Of a DNA stretch of 64,000 nucleotides, positions 46,527-57,978 are shown piece after piece. Both the position numbers and the translations under genes were made by a program. This stretch comes from Bufo bufo (lineage: Eukaryota; Chordata; Amphibia; Anura; Bufonidae). Position 1 is the first letter of the stretch. Every line of letters begins with the position of its first letter. A model generated the notes under the pieces. It searched no databases. It saw nothing but the letters and a program-made list of their open reading frames with translations, and was not told the DNA's origin. Location: the NCBI RefSeq assembly GCF_905171765.1, contig NC_053391.1, positions 112,519,409 through 112,583,408 of the forward strand, read 5' to 3'.

Positions 46527-46898
46527 TTTTGGACCAGAACCCAAAGACGTACATTTTCCCCAAAGTCCATGTTCGGGTTCGGTGTTTGGATGCTGAATAA
46601 AGTTTGTTGAAAGGCTGCAGTGCAGCCAATCAGCAAGCTTTTTATCTGTGGGCATTAAGAAGCCATCAAAGTCATGTCTAGTATTGGCATGACTGTAATT
46701 GGCCGGCGCAGCATTTGACCCAGCATGTATAAATGTCGGATCATGTGTGGCACCGCCATTCTGCTCTAAGTAGTGTAGGGACAGGACACAGCTCGAGTAA
46801 GGGACAGTGTTAGGCCTCATGCACACGACCGTTTGTGAAACGGCACGCATAGCCATTAATATAACTGCAAAATGCGGAGAAGAATAGGACAGGTTATA

Positions 46899-48521
46899 CA
46901 GTTGCAAGAAAAAGTATGTGAACCCTTTGGAATGATATGGATTTCTGCACAAATTGGTCATAAAATGTGATCTGATCTTCATCTAAGTCACAACAATAGA
47001 CAATCACAGTCTGCTTAAACTAATAACACACAAAGAATTAAATGTTACCATGTTTTTATTGAACACATCATGTAAACATTCACAGTGCAGGTGGAAAAAG
47101 TATGTAAACCCTTGGATTTAATAACTGGTTGAACCTCCTTTGGCAGCAATTTCTTCAACCAAACGTTTTTCTGTAGTTGCAGATCAGACGTGCACAACGG
47201 TCAGGGGTAATTCTTGACGATTCCTCTTTACAGAACTGTTTCAGTCCAGCAATATTCTTGGGATGTCTGGTGTGAATCGCTTTCTTGAGGTCATGCCACA
47301 GCATCTCAATTGGGTTGAGGTCAGGACTTTGACTGGGCTACTCCAGAAGGCGTATTTTCTTCTGTTTGAGGCATTCTGTTGTTGATTTACTTCTATGCTT
47401 TGGGTCGTTGTCCTGTTGCAACACCCATCTTCTATTGAGCTTCAGCTGGTGGACAGATGGCCTTAGGTTCTCCTGCAAAATTTCTTGATAAACTTGGGAA
47501 TTCATTTTTCCTTCGATGACAGCAATCCGTCCAGGCCCTGACGCAGCAAAGCAGCCCCAAACCATGATGCCCCCACCACCATACTTCACAGTTGGGATGA
47601 GGTTTTGATGTTGGTGTGCTGTGCCTCCTTTTATCCACACATAGTGTTGTGTGTTTCTTCGAAACAACTCAACTTTGGTTTCATCTGTCCACAGAATATT
47701 TAGCCAGTACTGCTGTGGAACATCCAGGTGCTCTTGTGCAAACTGTAAACATGCAGCAATGTTTTTTTTGGACAGCAGAGGCTTCCTCTGTGGTATCCTC
47801 CCATGAAATCCATTCTTGTTTAGTGTTTTACGTATCGTAGATTCGCTAACAGGGATGTTAGCATATGCCAGAGACTTTTGTAAGTCTTTAGCTAACACTC
47901 TAGGATTCTTCTTCACCTCATTAAGCAGTCTACGCTGTGCTCTTGCAGTCATGTTTACAGGACGGCCACTCCTAGGGAGAGTAGCAGCAGTGCTGAACTT
48001 TCTCCATTTATAGACAATTTGTCTTACCGTGGACTGATGAACAGCAAGGCTTTTGGAGATACTTTTATAACCCTTTCCAGCTTTATGCAAGTCAACAATT
48101 CTTAATCGTAGATCTTCTGAGAGCTCTTTTGTTAAAGGCATCATTCACATCAGGCAATTCTTCTTGTGAAAAGCAAACCCAGAACTGGTGTGTGTTTTTT
48201 TATAGGGCAGGGCAGCTGTAACCAACACCTCCAATCTCATCTCATTGATTGGACTCCAGTTGACTGACACCTCACTCCAATTAGATCTTGGAGATGTCAT
48301 TAGTCTAGGGGTTCACATACTTTTTCCACCTGCACTGTGAATGTTTACATGGTGTGTTCAATAAAAACATGGTAACATTTAATTCTTTGTGTCTAATTAA
48401 TTTAATCAGACTATGATTGTCTATTGTTGTGACTTAGATGAAGATCAGATCACATTTTATGACCAATTTGTGCAGAAATCCATATCATTCCAAAGGGTTC
48501 ACATACTTTTTCTTTCAACTG
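46899..48521 (-). mobile_element. Tc1/mariner element, copy B
   Basis: 1623 bp from CAGTTGCAAGAAAAAG to CTTTTTCTTTCAACTG, with TA outside both ends (46897-46898, 48522-48523). Long inverted repeats match copy A. It encodes a minus-strand transposase with a stop and a late frame change. It sits inside a MITE that sits inside a hAT copy, so it is the youngest of the three. Confidence 0.94.
47125..48144 (-). pseudogene. Tc1-family transposase, one stop and one late frameshift
   Basis: Starts at 48144 ([20 protein letters not shown]). The helix-turn-helix, GRP-type linker and catalytic motifs ([30 protein letters not shown]) are in one frame down to 47338, where TGG has become TAG in the LLEWPSQ motif. 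Reading continues in the same frame through the catalytic Glu. One extra A near 47170 shifts the frame some 20 codons before the end. This is the least damaged of the two complete transposase genes in the window. Confidence 0.9.
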
Positions 48522-48819
48522 TATTATTTTTGCGGACCACGGAATGTAGCAACGGATGCGAAGAGCACATGGAGTGCTGTCCGCATCTTTTGCGGCCCCA
48601 TTGAAGTGAATGGGTCCGCATCCGAGCCGCCAAAACTGTGGCTCGGATGTGGACCAAAACAACCGCCGTGTGCATGAGGCCTTAGGCTGTTAATCTGTGT
48701 GTTAATTCTGTGGGTGACCTATAGCCATTTTTTGGGGGTGCAAAACACCTCCTTTGCATCCATGACATCAGAAATACAATAGTTAATCTCTCTGCCAATT
48801 TTATGGGTGACCTCAAAGA

Positions 48820-50990
48820 ATGAGGAGAGCATCAAATAAATCAATTTACTGGTGTTCGTTGAGCTCCTGCTACATGTCCTCTACATTGGCGATCTGTGCA
48901 AGCTACGAGCCCAAATGAAACACCTACCTCTGGTGCATGCACGCGACACGATGTTCTGCGTCATTTTGTAGGCCCGAATACTGCTGTATTAATGGTGAGG
49001 CCAAGTAGATGTGGTAGTAGATTGGATGGCTGACAGTGCCTCCAGTTCCTTCACTTTGTCGTCCACCTAGTCCCCTGGTGAAGGCAGGGAGTTATCAACA
49101 GCGGCCCCTGGGCATCTGTCTTCCACCTCAAGCCCTGGCAAATCAGCCAAGCAGTCTGAGCTCCAATTTATGCAGCAGTCACTTACGCTTTTTGATGACT
49201 CTGCTGACGGAAGTGGAAGAGATTCAGTGCACTGATGCCCAACTACTCATGTTTGAGGATGAGGACATGGGAGGACCACCGCAGCATGTCTCTGATGATG
49301 ATAACTAAACATAGGTGTCAACTGCTGCGGCTTTCTGCAGTGTGCAGACCAGCAAGGAGGGAAGGAGTGAGGAGTGGGTGGAAAATGATGTGGAGGATAA
49401 TGAGGTCCCAGACCTCACATGAAATCAAGGTCATCCAAGTGACATGTGCAGTTTGGAGGAAGAGGTGGTAGTCATGTAGCAACATCCGCACAGCAAAAGA
49501 GGGAGAAGGGTGCAAAACCACTGCGGCTGGCCCCTAGCCAGTTTGACTGCTATTGCCCAACCCGCCGAGGGACTGAGCACACCAAAGGCAGCTCAACTAA
49601 GTTCCCTGGTGTGGCAATTTTTCAGGCAATTGTTTGCACGCTGTGCAGTCAGAGCTAGAAGCGAGGCATAAATGTTGTAAACCTGAGCACCACCTGTATG
49701 ACCAGGCATCTAAATGCAAAGCACAAGCTGCAGTGGAATAGACACCTGAAAAACCACAAAAGATATTAGGCCGCCTCTTTCCCCCTCTTCAGCTGCGGTC
49801 TCAGCCTCTTTCAGCCCCTCTGTTGCAACAGGGCCACCTGGCTCCCTGCAAAGAGAGGATGTAACAGCAAACGCCACCACCACCAGGAGTGTCACCGAGC
49901 ATCTCCACACTGTCCCATGGAAGCGTTCAGCTGTCCATCCCCCAAACACTGGAAAGAAAGAGGAAGTACCTGCTGAGCCTCAAGCTCGGCCTTGTGGTGT
50001 GAGATAATGGGCGAAATCTCGTAGCAGCTCTGGGCCTAGCCGGTTTGATGCACATCCCTTGCCTGGCGCATGTGCTGAATTTGGTGGTGCAGAGGATCCA
50101 GAAAAATAACTCTGAGATGTCAGAGCTGCTGCAGAAAGTGAGGGCATGTGCGCACTTTCGGTGTTCTCACCCTGCTGTTGCACGCCTTCTGCCTTCCTGC
50201 TCACTGCCTAATGTGCAATGTACCCACAAGGTGGAACTCCACCTTGCGACTGTGCGAGTAGCAGCAGGCGATAATGGAGTTTTAGCAGTAGCACGCACGG
50301 GTGAGTCACTCTGCAGAACAGCACCACTTCACCACCAACAAGTGGGCCTCCATGTGGGACGTTGAAAAAACACTTCTGGCGATGATGGATGAGGTTGTGG
50401 CACAGGAGGAATACGAGGAGGAACAGGGATCATTCCCATAGTTATTGTGCCAGTCGTCCATAGGTGGCTCAGGGGGTGCGTTCTTGCACCAACAGCAACC
50501 AGGTAAACAACTGTCCAGCCAGGGCACAGGAGGATGCTGATGATGATGAGGAACCGTGTTCACAGCAGGATGGCACCCATTCAGCTCACGGGCATCAATG
50601 GAGCGTGGCTGCTAAGGTACAGAGGACACAGATGATACACCTCCCAACGAGGACAGCTTGTTGTTGCCTCTGGGCAGCGTGGCACACATGAGTGAGTACA
50701 TGCTGCAGTGCCTGGCCAATGACTGCACAGTTGCCCTCATTCTTACCAGTGCTGATTACTGGGTGGCCACCCTGCTGGATCTTCAGTACAAGGACCATGT
50801 GCTGTCCTTACTTCCGTCACTGGAGCGTGAATACAAGCACACGCCAATTCCCACCTGACAGCGGGGGCTTTATAGAAGCAGAAGGAGGAGGAGAAAGTCG
50901 ACAATGCAGCTGGGAAAGCATTTCAGCAACATGGTGGAAAAGCGGACAAGCTCATGTTAATTAAAATGAACCAGGCATGTATCCCACAGG
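48820..50990 (+). pseudogene. hAT (BED-type) transposase, heavily decayed
   Basis: The start MRRASNK at 48820 matches the intact start at 63088. A BED finger is recognisable at about 49628-49730 (VCTLCSQS, then TTCMTRHLNAKHKLQW). The catalytic middle reads GLMHIPCLAHVLNLVVQRIQ at 50037-50097 and SELLQKVRACAHFRCSHPAV after it. Then come WASMWDV, VVAQEEYEEEQG, HMSEYMLQCLANDCTVALIL and ADYWVATLLDLQYKDHVLSL. KMNQACIPQDLS at 50962 corresponds to the hATC end. Many stops and frame changes separate these parts, so there is no product. Confidence 0.87.
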
Positions 50991-52050
50991 ACTTGTCTGT
51001 ACCTTGGGCAGAGTACAGAAGTATACTGGCCACACCCAGCCATTGTTATACTCCAGCTCAGTTTGTTCTGTTTGCCATTTCTAAATGTTTTGGAGCCTCC
51101 CCCCCAAAAAAAAAATAATAATAATAAAAAAATATATAAAAACAAAACACAAAAACAATGTTGGCTACATCATCCGCCTCTTCCACCTACACCGCCATGT
51201 CCACCTCCTCCTCCACTCTAACCTCACCTCTTGGCTCAACCTTATTATTTGTTATAGTGGCAGAGTAGAGAAGTATACTGTCCACACCCAACCATTGTTA
51301 AATTCCAGCGTAGTTTGTTTTGTTTGCCATTTCCCAATGTTTTGGGGCCTCCCCAAATAAAAGATAAAAATAAATAAAATTATAGAAAAAAAACAAAAAA
51401 ACAGCCTTGGCTACCTCCTCCGCCTCTTCCAGCTACACCATCATGTCCAACTCCTCCTCCACTCTGACCTCCACCTCCAGGCTCAAAATTATTATTTGTT
51501 ATATTGGCACAGTAGAAAAGTATACCGGCCGCACCCCAGAAAATGGCTATAGGTCACACACAGAATTATCAAACACAAAACATTTTTTATGGTCTTATTG
51601 ATATTGATACAAATATCCATTCATGCATGCATGATTAGACTATCAGGACTTTGTAGATATATTGAGAAAGCACGCTGAGGAATTGGAGTACGCTAAACTA
51701 ACAAATACTCGGAGCATCGACACAGGTGCTTTGAGATTAGGACGCTGAGTCAGGACACCAAATTAGGGGCTGGCGTGAGTACTGGAAGCCCCGTCTAGTA
51801 TGCCCAATACACAACAATGAGCGATATATATTTGCTGCCTAGAAGGGGTACGCAAACAATGAGTGCTGTATATTGAAACTGTGATATCTAGGTGGAAGTG
51901 TGCCTGTAAATATTAAATATTAAATATTTAGTATCACAAACACAGTGTTGGCTACCTCCTTCTCCTCCTCCACCTCTTCCACCTACACCTTCACGTCCAC
52001 TGCCTATCAACCTCCTACTCCACCTTCTGGTTTAAGATTATTATTTTCTA
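50991..52050 (+). repeat. hAT 3' UTR tandem repeat, about 260 bp units
   Basis: Three diverged units contain AGAAGTATACTG.CCACACCC, GTTTG.TTTGCCATTTC..A, TGTTTTGG.GCCTCCCC and TTGGCTACCTCCTCCGCCTC (about 51000-51230, 51260-51480, 51490-52050). The third is interrupted near 51540-51945 by unrelated sequence. Confidence 0.75.
51540..51945. other. About 400-bp insertion of unknown family
   Basis: The third unit of the hAT 3' UTR array breaks after CCGCACCCCAG and resumes at CACAGTGTTGGCTACC. The inserted sequence has no clear inverted termini or poly(A), and ends in an A/T-rich TAAATATTAAATATTAAATA stretch. I do not recognise it. Confidence 0.45.
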
Positions 52051-52916
52051 TTTTTTTCTATTCCATGTTATTTTAAATCATTTCCCTATCTACATGTGTT
52101 TGCAGGGCAATTGTCCTGCTCTTATCCCCATTTCACTTCCTTTTACAGCCCCATAGTTTGGGTCCCCATTGACTTCAGTGGGGTTCCGGGTCAAGTTCAG
52201 GTACCTGAACCGAACCTTGAACCAAAGTTCGTCCCAACCTGTCAAACCCGAACATCCATGGGTCCACTCATCCAGGGCCGATCCTACACGGGGTGCAGTG
52301 GGTGCCCCGCACCCCAGCGCTGTCACCCGAAAGGCGCCGAGCGAGCCGCCAGGACTTTTTTTTTTTTGACTTTTTTTTTATTTTATTTTATAATGCCCGC
52401 AGTGGCGTAGCTATAGGGGTCGCAGCGGTCGCAATTGCGACCGGGCCCCTGAGTCAGGGGGGCCCACAGGGCCCCCTCAAGCCAGGAGAACGCAGCCGCA
52501 GCTGAATAACTAAGATACGATTTACAGGGGGCGGAGCGGAGGCCGAGAGGAGAGGCCCTGTGTGACGCGCACTGTGCAGGGCAGCTGGGCAGGCGAAGTG
52601 AGGAGGAGGGGCCGGGGGAGCGGCTTCAATTGAGGTGCGACGCAGGACTTAGTCACGTACCTCACTGTGACCTCCTGCGTCGGATCTCGCGAGATGACGC
52701 GGCGCGGGAAGGCACAGTGAGTGAGGCATGATGACCGCCTGTACCAGGATGCCACAAGCTGTGAAGGAGAGAGAGGTAAGTATTAATTATTATTATTTTT
52801 TTATGTACCCTACGTTCTACCCTTATTGCAGAGGCACTGGGGGCACGAGAGGAGGACCACTGACAGTACTCAGTCAGTGGACATCATAGTATTAATAAGA
52901 GTGGAGACTGGAGAGA

Positions 52917-53440
52917 CTACCATTATATTAATAATAAAGAGGGGGCTATTATATTAACAACGAGGGGGACATTATATTATTAATAAAGAGGGGGTCATTA
53001 CATTAATAACAAAGAGGGGGCCATTATATTAATAAAGAGGGGGTCACTACATTAATAACAAAGAGGGGGTCATTATATTAATAAAGAGGGGGCCATTATA
53101 TTAATAACAAAGAGGGGGCCAATACATTATTATTATTATAATGGCCCCCTATTTATTATTAATATAATGTCCCCCTCTTTATTATTAATATAATGGCCCC
53201 CTCTTTATTATTAATGTAATGCCCCCTCTTTATTATTAATGTAATGGCCCCCTCTTTATTATTAATGTAATGGCCCCCTCTTTATTATTAATGTAATGGC
53301 CCCCTCTTTATTATTAATGTAATGGCCCCCTCTTTATTATTAATGTAATGGCCCCCTCTTTGTTATTAAAGAGGGGCCATTATATTAATAATAAAGAGGG
53401 GGCCATTACATTAATGATGAAGAGGGGGCCATTATAATAT
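52917..53440. repeat. 27-30-bp minisatellite in both orientations
   Basis: Units of GAGGGGGCCATTATATTAAT and TAATAAA run forward from 52917 to about 53130, inverted from about 53140 to 53370 (TAATGGCCCCCTCTTTATTA), and forward again to about 53440. The flip makes a long potential hairpin. Confidence 0.9.
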
Positions 53441-54059
53441 ACAGGGGGAATAATATTATGGGGAATGGGGGACTATCTGTCTGGCTCTAGCACAGTATTG
53501 GGGGGCAGCAGGATGAGTTGTTGAGACACCAGGAAGGAGAGGATGAGAGTAAAGTGAGGAACCTAAAAAATAATCTGTGAAACTCTGCAGAGACGAGAAG
53601 AGGCTGAAAGAAGGTGTCATGGCGGTCTTATCTCTGGATGAAGACGTCGAGGAAAGTCTACATCACAGGAGACGTCACTGGATGTAACAGGTATGGTGCG
53701 GTATTATACTGTAATAATAATGTCCATGCACATATCTGTTTCTCGGTAGGGTAAGGGGTATATAGAATTTGACCCACACTGCCGCATCCGGCCCCAGACT
53801 TCAGGTAACACTGTGTTCTGAATTCTGGGGCCTAACTAAGGGGTATCAGGGGACATTATTATACAGGGGTAATATAACTTATATTACCCCTGTATAGTGT
53901 ACCCTGATACCCCTTAGTTATATTACCCCCTGTATAATTTACCTGATACCCCTCAGTTATATTACCCCTGTATAATGTCCCCCATAACAGTGTGTGTTAT
54001 CCACAGATCTCCCATAACAATGTGTCATCCACAGATCCCCCAAATTATTTTAAAAACCT

Positions 54060-54420
54060 GCTGTTTCTCTAGATGACCTTATGTTTATGGTAGTGGTAAT
54101 AGAGTCTCAATGGTCTATAAAAGCAGCTACACTATTTTTACAGACCTTTGAGACTCTATTAACACTACTATTAACTATTAACATAAGGTCATCTAGACTA
54201 GAAAAAGCAGGTTTTTAAAATTCTTATTTTTCCCATTTAGGTGTTAGAGCAATCTAATTAAAGTTATGTTTTAACACCTAAAGAGAAAGAAAAAATAAAT
54301 AAAAACCTACGGTTTCTCTAGATGACCTTATGTTGATAGTAGTGTTAATAGAGCTTCAATGCTTTGTAAAAATAGTGTAGCTGCTTTTATAGACCCTTGA
54401 GACTCTATTACCACTACATT
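54060..54420. repeat. Inverted repeat with third copy
   Basis: TTTCTCTAGATGACCTTATG and TAATAGAGTCTCAATGG at 54063 pair with their complements at 54140-54225. A third, partial copy follows at 54310-54415. All lie inside the CAGGGCC element. Confidence 0.8.
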
Positions 54421-54760
54421 GTAAAGGGGAGGAGTTAGTAAGATAACCACGCCCATGTGGGGGGCGCCAGAAATATTTCTGCACCCAGGCGCCTGTGACC
54501 CTAGGATCGGCCCTGCACTCATCCCTAGTAGTAGGTGATCCACATTATCAACAGTACTCTTGAAATCTAGAGTGGTTTCTCTCTCCACATTTTACATGTT
54601 TACCCTAATTGTTAAATTGTCACTTATTGGTTGTTACTCACTGTGCTCACTATGTTCATTGCCACTAACAAGTTGCTAAACAATTCAGCTCAGCTCTGCT
54701 ATTTGCTTACTGACTGTACTATGTAATCTGGCCTCAACCGGTTCAGCAACTAAACTGTCA

Positions 54761-55515
54761 TTAAAGGGTTTCTAACCACCAGAAATACCGTTATGTAGCT
54801 AACTGACATTAGCGATGCGCTAATGTCAGCACTACATAACAGTATGTTTCTAACGTTAGTCCCTGCAGCCGTTTTTTGTTAAAAAAGCACTTTTATTATA
54901 TGCTAATGAGCCTCTAGGTGCTATGTGGGCGTAAAATCAGCACCTAGAGGCTCCGTCCACTCACCCATTATCCCGCCCAGGTCCAGTGTTGTGCCCGCCC
55001 AGCTCCTCTTGATTGATGGCTTGGTCCGCCGCATCGCTGCCAAAATCCCACGCATGCGCCGTTCACTTCTGTCTTCGGCGCAGGCGCAGTGAGTGAAGGC
55101 CGCTCTCCTGATGCCGGCTTCCTCACTGTGACGTAGTCGGCGCAGGCGCAATGAGGAATCCGGCACCAGGATCGCATCATTCACTCACTGCGCCTGTGCT
55201 GAAGACAGAAGTGAATGGCGCAGGCGCGGGATTTCGGCAGCGATGCGGCGGACCGTGCCATCAATCAAGAGGAGCTGGGCGGGCACAACACTGGACCTGG
55301 GCGGGATAATGGGTGAGTGGACGAAGCCTCTAGGTGCTGATTTTACGCCCACATAGCACCTAGAGGCTCATTAGCATATAATAAAAGTACTTTTTTTAAC
55401 AAAAACGGCTGCAGGGACTAACGTTAGAAACATACTGTTATGTAGTGCTGACATTAGCACATCGCTAATGTCAGTCAGCTACTTAACAGTAATTCTGATG
55501 GTAGAAGCCCTTTAA
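54761..55515. mobile_element. TTAA-flanked foldback element
   Basis: 755 bp including TTAA at each end (54761-54764, 55512-55515). The arms are about 370 bp and pair almost throughout, for example CTAACTGACATTAGCGATG with its complement, GCCTCTAGGTGCTATGTGGG and TGCTAATGAGCCTCTAGG. TTAA targets are typical of piggyBac and Kolobok elements; the superfamily is not decided. No protein. A one-armed relative lies at 27881-28062. Confidence 0.87.
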
Positions 55516-55549
55516 CTGTTGAAGTACTGAACTATGGATATTTAAGGAC

Positions 55550-56315
55550 TAGTGATGAATGGCATAGGCAATATTCGTTTTCGCGATATTTAGCGATTTT
55601 TTTTTGCATATTATTTGAAATAAATTCGCAAATTCTAAAATTCGCAATCTCCAGTCATTATTTTCACGATTGCGGAAATCGGCACTAATGATGCACATTT
55701 ATTTTGCGCAATACGTGCAACTTCACATTTTATCAGGTCTGAGTAGATATTACTGATTGGTGCACTATGTATTGTTGTGACATAACAGCACTATGTCTGT
55801 AGCATGTATGTATGGACAGCAGAGAAACAGTAATTCCTATCACACTACCTAACACCCTGCACTGGAACCTATCAGCTACACTATATCACTATCTAACCTA
55901 CACTGACTATCTCTCACTAACTACTGTATCTGTATTATATATATGAGCTAACTATCTAATGTAATTAGATAAGGATCCAGATGAGTCAGCAAAGCGCAGA
56001 GCACAGCAATGACACTGCTGTCTCCTTCAGAACTGCAAAAAACAGCAGAAAATGGCTGCTGGGGAGGTTCTTATATAGTAAAGGGGTAGGCAACTTTCCT
56101 ATTGGTTGCTTGGGATGTTGCTAAGTTCTGACAAAGATATTGAAGCCTTCTCATAGGCCCACAAGCAAGAAGCAGTAGTACTGATGAAAAAAAAATAATA
56201 ACTAGAATATTCACAATTACGAATATATAGCACTATATTCTAGATGTTCGCAAAATCTCGAAGTGCCGATATTTGCGATAAAAATTTGCTATTAGAATAT
56301 TTGCGATCAATACTA
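55550..56315 (-). mobile_element. hAT MITE with perfect 8-bp TSD
   Basis: The ends TAGTGATGAATGGCATAGG and CGATCAATACTA are flanked by ttaaggac at 55542-55549 and 56316-56323. It is colinear, in reverse, with the MITE at 44996-46526 and lacks the solo LTR and inverted duplication, so it gives the ancestral layout for that copy. Non-coding. Confidence 0.93.
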
Positions 56316-56323
56316 TTAAGGAC

Positions 56324-57978
56324 CCCTCTTTCTCTACCCTTTGCCTGATTAACCAGGTAGATTTTTTTAGTTTTTGTATTGATGGGATTGATTTGGATCG
56401 CAACTTGCCTTTGATTTACTGCTTTGATTTTGTAAGAACTCTGCCTGCCCTTACTTTCTACTTTATCAACTATAAATTCCACCTCCTGAATTTACTACTA
56501 TGAACTGGTTTTACAAACATCAGCTGTTGCCCACAGACTCAAAATCAGAGGTGCTCCCCTCCATCCATGGCAACCCAGAGGATCCACTGTCCAGGCAAGC
56601 CTCTTGTCATTGGCATTCACCTAAACAAACTCTCTCCAATCTACAGTATCTGGAATGTAGCAGCCGTACTTGTCATTCTGTCAAAATACTAAGCCAATGC
56701 TTTTACCCTGTACAAGTCACTGTACAGTGTGTGCATTCCTTACTGAAACTTATTACTCTCATCCAAGAAACTTTCCACATTGCTGACCTCCTATATCTCT
56801 CCTCTTAATTCTGCCCACCGCACTGTCTGTGCTCTGTGTTCTGCCAACAAGATTAGCATCCTCCATGATCTCATACCTGTCTCCAGAGTTCTTCTTCTGC
56901 TGTACCATTACTCTGAACTGTGGGAAAAGGTCACAACTAATTAATTCATCATCCCCTTTTAAATATCATTCTTCTGATGCACTGTGGATCTAAGGTAATT
57001 GAGTCATAATCCTGGAGAAATAGATTATTGCATTTTTCCTCAGCCTTGGTCCCAGTGTTGATGGTTGCTAAGGGAAAGAAATTAATTGTTGTCTGAGAAA
57101 CCACAGTGAAAGGAACTTTCGATACTATAACCTCTATAATAGTATTTCTCGATTAGGGCTTCCAGAAATAAAGGGGTTCATTGAGCCCTGATAAAGAGTT
57201 TTCCAAAATACTGTAACAACAAGATCTGTCACTGTTAGGATAGGTTTGTAGCAGAAATGCTATGAATTTTCCATCCAGATTTGGGGGTCTGCCAGTTTTC
57301 TCTGTGGACTCCAATCGTTGCAATGCATAAGGTAAAATCCACAACATCTGCAACAAAATCAATATATAACACATGCAGATTTGTAGAAGATTTGCAGTGG
57401 AATTGCAGCAACATTTGCAATATTTTTCTCACCGTGTAGATTTACCCTGACAATAGGGAAGGGAAATTGATATTAGCCAGCTCAGAAGAAAAAAGAAGAA
57501 GAAGAATAAAACCTATCTGAGCCAAATGGTAGCACTAATCATGAATTATAAAATGATTCACTGTGCCTATATCAAAGTTCAATGAGGCAGGAATGTCAGT
57601 AGGCTATGCAAATACTGCACATTCGTGAGCCCAGTGCAACCAATTTTGAGTGGCCCAACCCCCTGTCCTGAACATTGCTCATTATCTATTAATACCTAGG
57701 AAGTTACGAGTGCTTTTCTCATCTATTCTTCACCCTCTACGCGACTAGTTTTTCAACCATCAATTCTCTATACATCGGTGTCTTAGTACTGTACTTGCAG
57801 TAATTCAGAAATAAATAATAGTGCCACAATACTGAAAACAAGCTAACAGTGCTAGAAATTGTCCCTAATAATTATAAAGGTAAGCAGATGGTGCCATATA
57901 CAGTAATAGTGCCCCAAATTGTGCCTCAGGCTGTAGCCTCCTAAGCATTACTAGTACCGATATAGTACTCCATATAGT
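56324..57978. other. Unassigned sequence
   Basis: No supported gene is present. 56480-57000 has several short open frames and may be a decayed LINE tail, but no diagnostic motif was found. Confidence 0.4.

Larger units (their letters stand above)
46813..48681. mobile_element. TWA MITE split by Tc1 copy B
   Basis: The left end GGCCTCATGCACACGACCG and right end GTGTGCATGAGGCC are inverted, with TTA outside (46810-46812 and 48682-48684). Removing Tc1 copy B leaves a MITE of about 244 bp with internal pairing (GGATGCGGACC / GGTCCGCATCC-like). The host is the leader of the large hAT copy. Confidence 0.85.
52273..54515. mobile_element. CAGGGCC-type hAT element with perfect 8-bp TSD
   Basis: The termini CAGGGCCGATCCTA and TAGGATCGGCCCTG are perfect 14-bp complements. 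The duplication cactcatc is exact (52265-52272, 54516-54523). The site interrupts the right terminus of the large hAT copy. No transposase is recognisable. The interior holds GTGGCGTAGCTATAGGGG (52403, a possible further nested terminus), an inverted 27-bp minisatellite, and inverted repeats at 53.9 and 54.1-54.4 kb. Confidence 0.93.
44945..54527 (+). mobile_element. hAT element, 9.6 kb as found, with three nested insertions
   Basis: The left terminal part (CTAAAGTTCGTGTTCATA at 44956 onward) aligns with the terminal region of the hAT at 61431. After the first insertion, host sequence resumes at 46527 with GTTCGGGTTCGGTG, the GAAAGGCTGCAG..CAGCCAATCA promoter-proximal region and a leader. The transposase remnant is 48820-50990, the 3' UTR 50990-52150, and the right terminus 52150-52272 plus 54516-54527. 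Inserts: 44996-46526, 46813-48681 and 52273-54515. Removing them and their duplications leaves about 3.9 kb. The exact left base is uncertain because the terminus is decayed. Confidence 0.8.

Noticed and set aside
56480..57000. Possible tail of a LINE or a host exon
   Set aside because: No diagnostic motif, splice structure or continuous frame could be shown.
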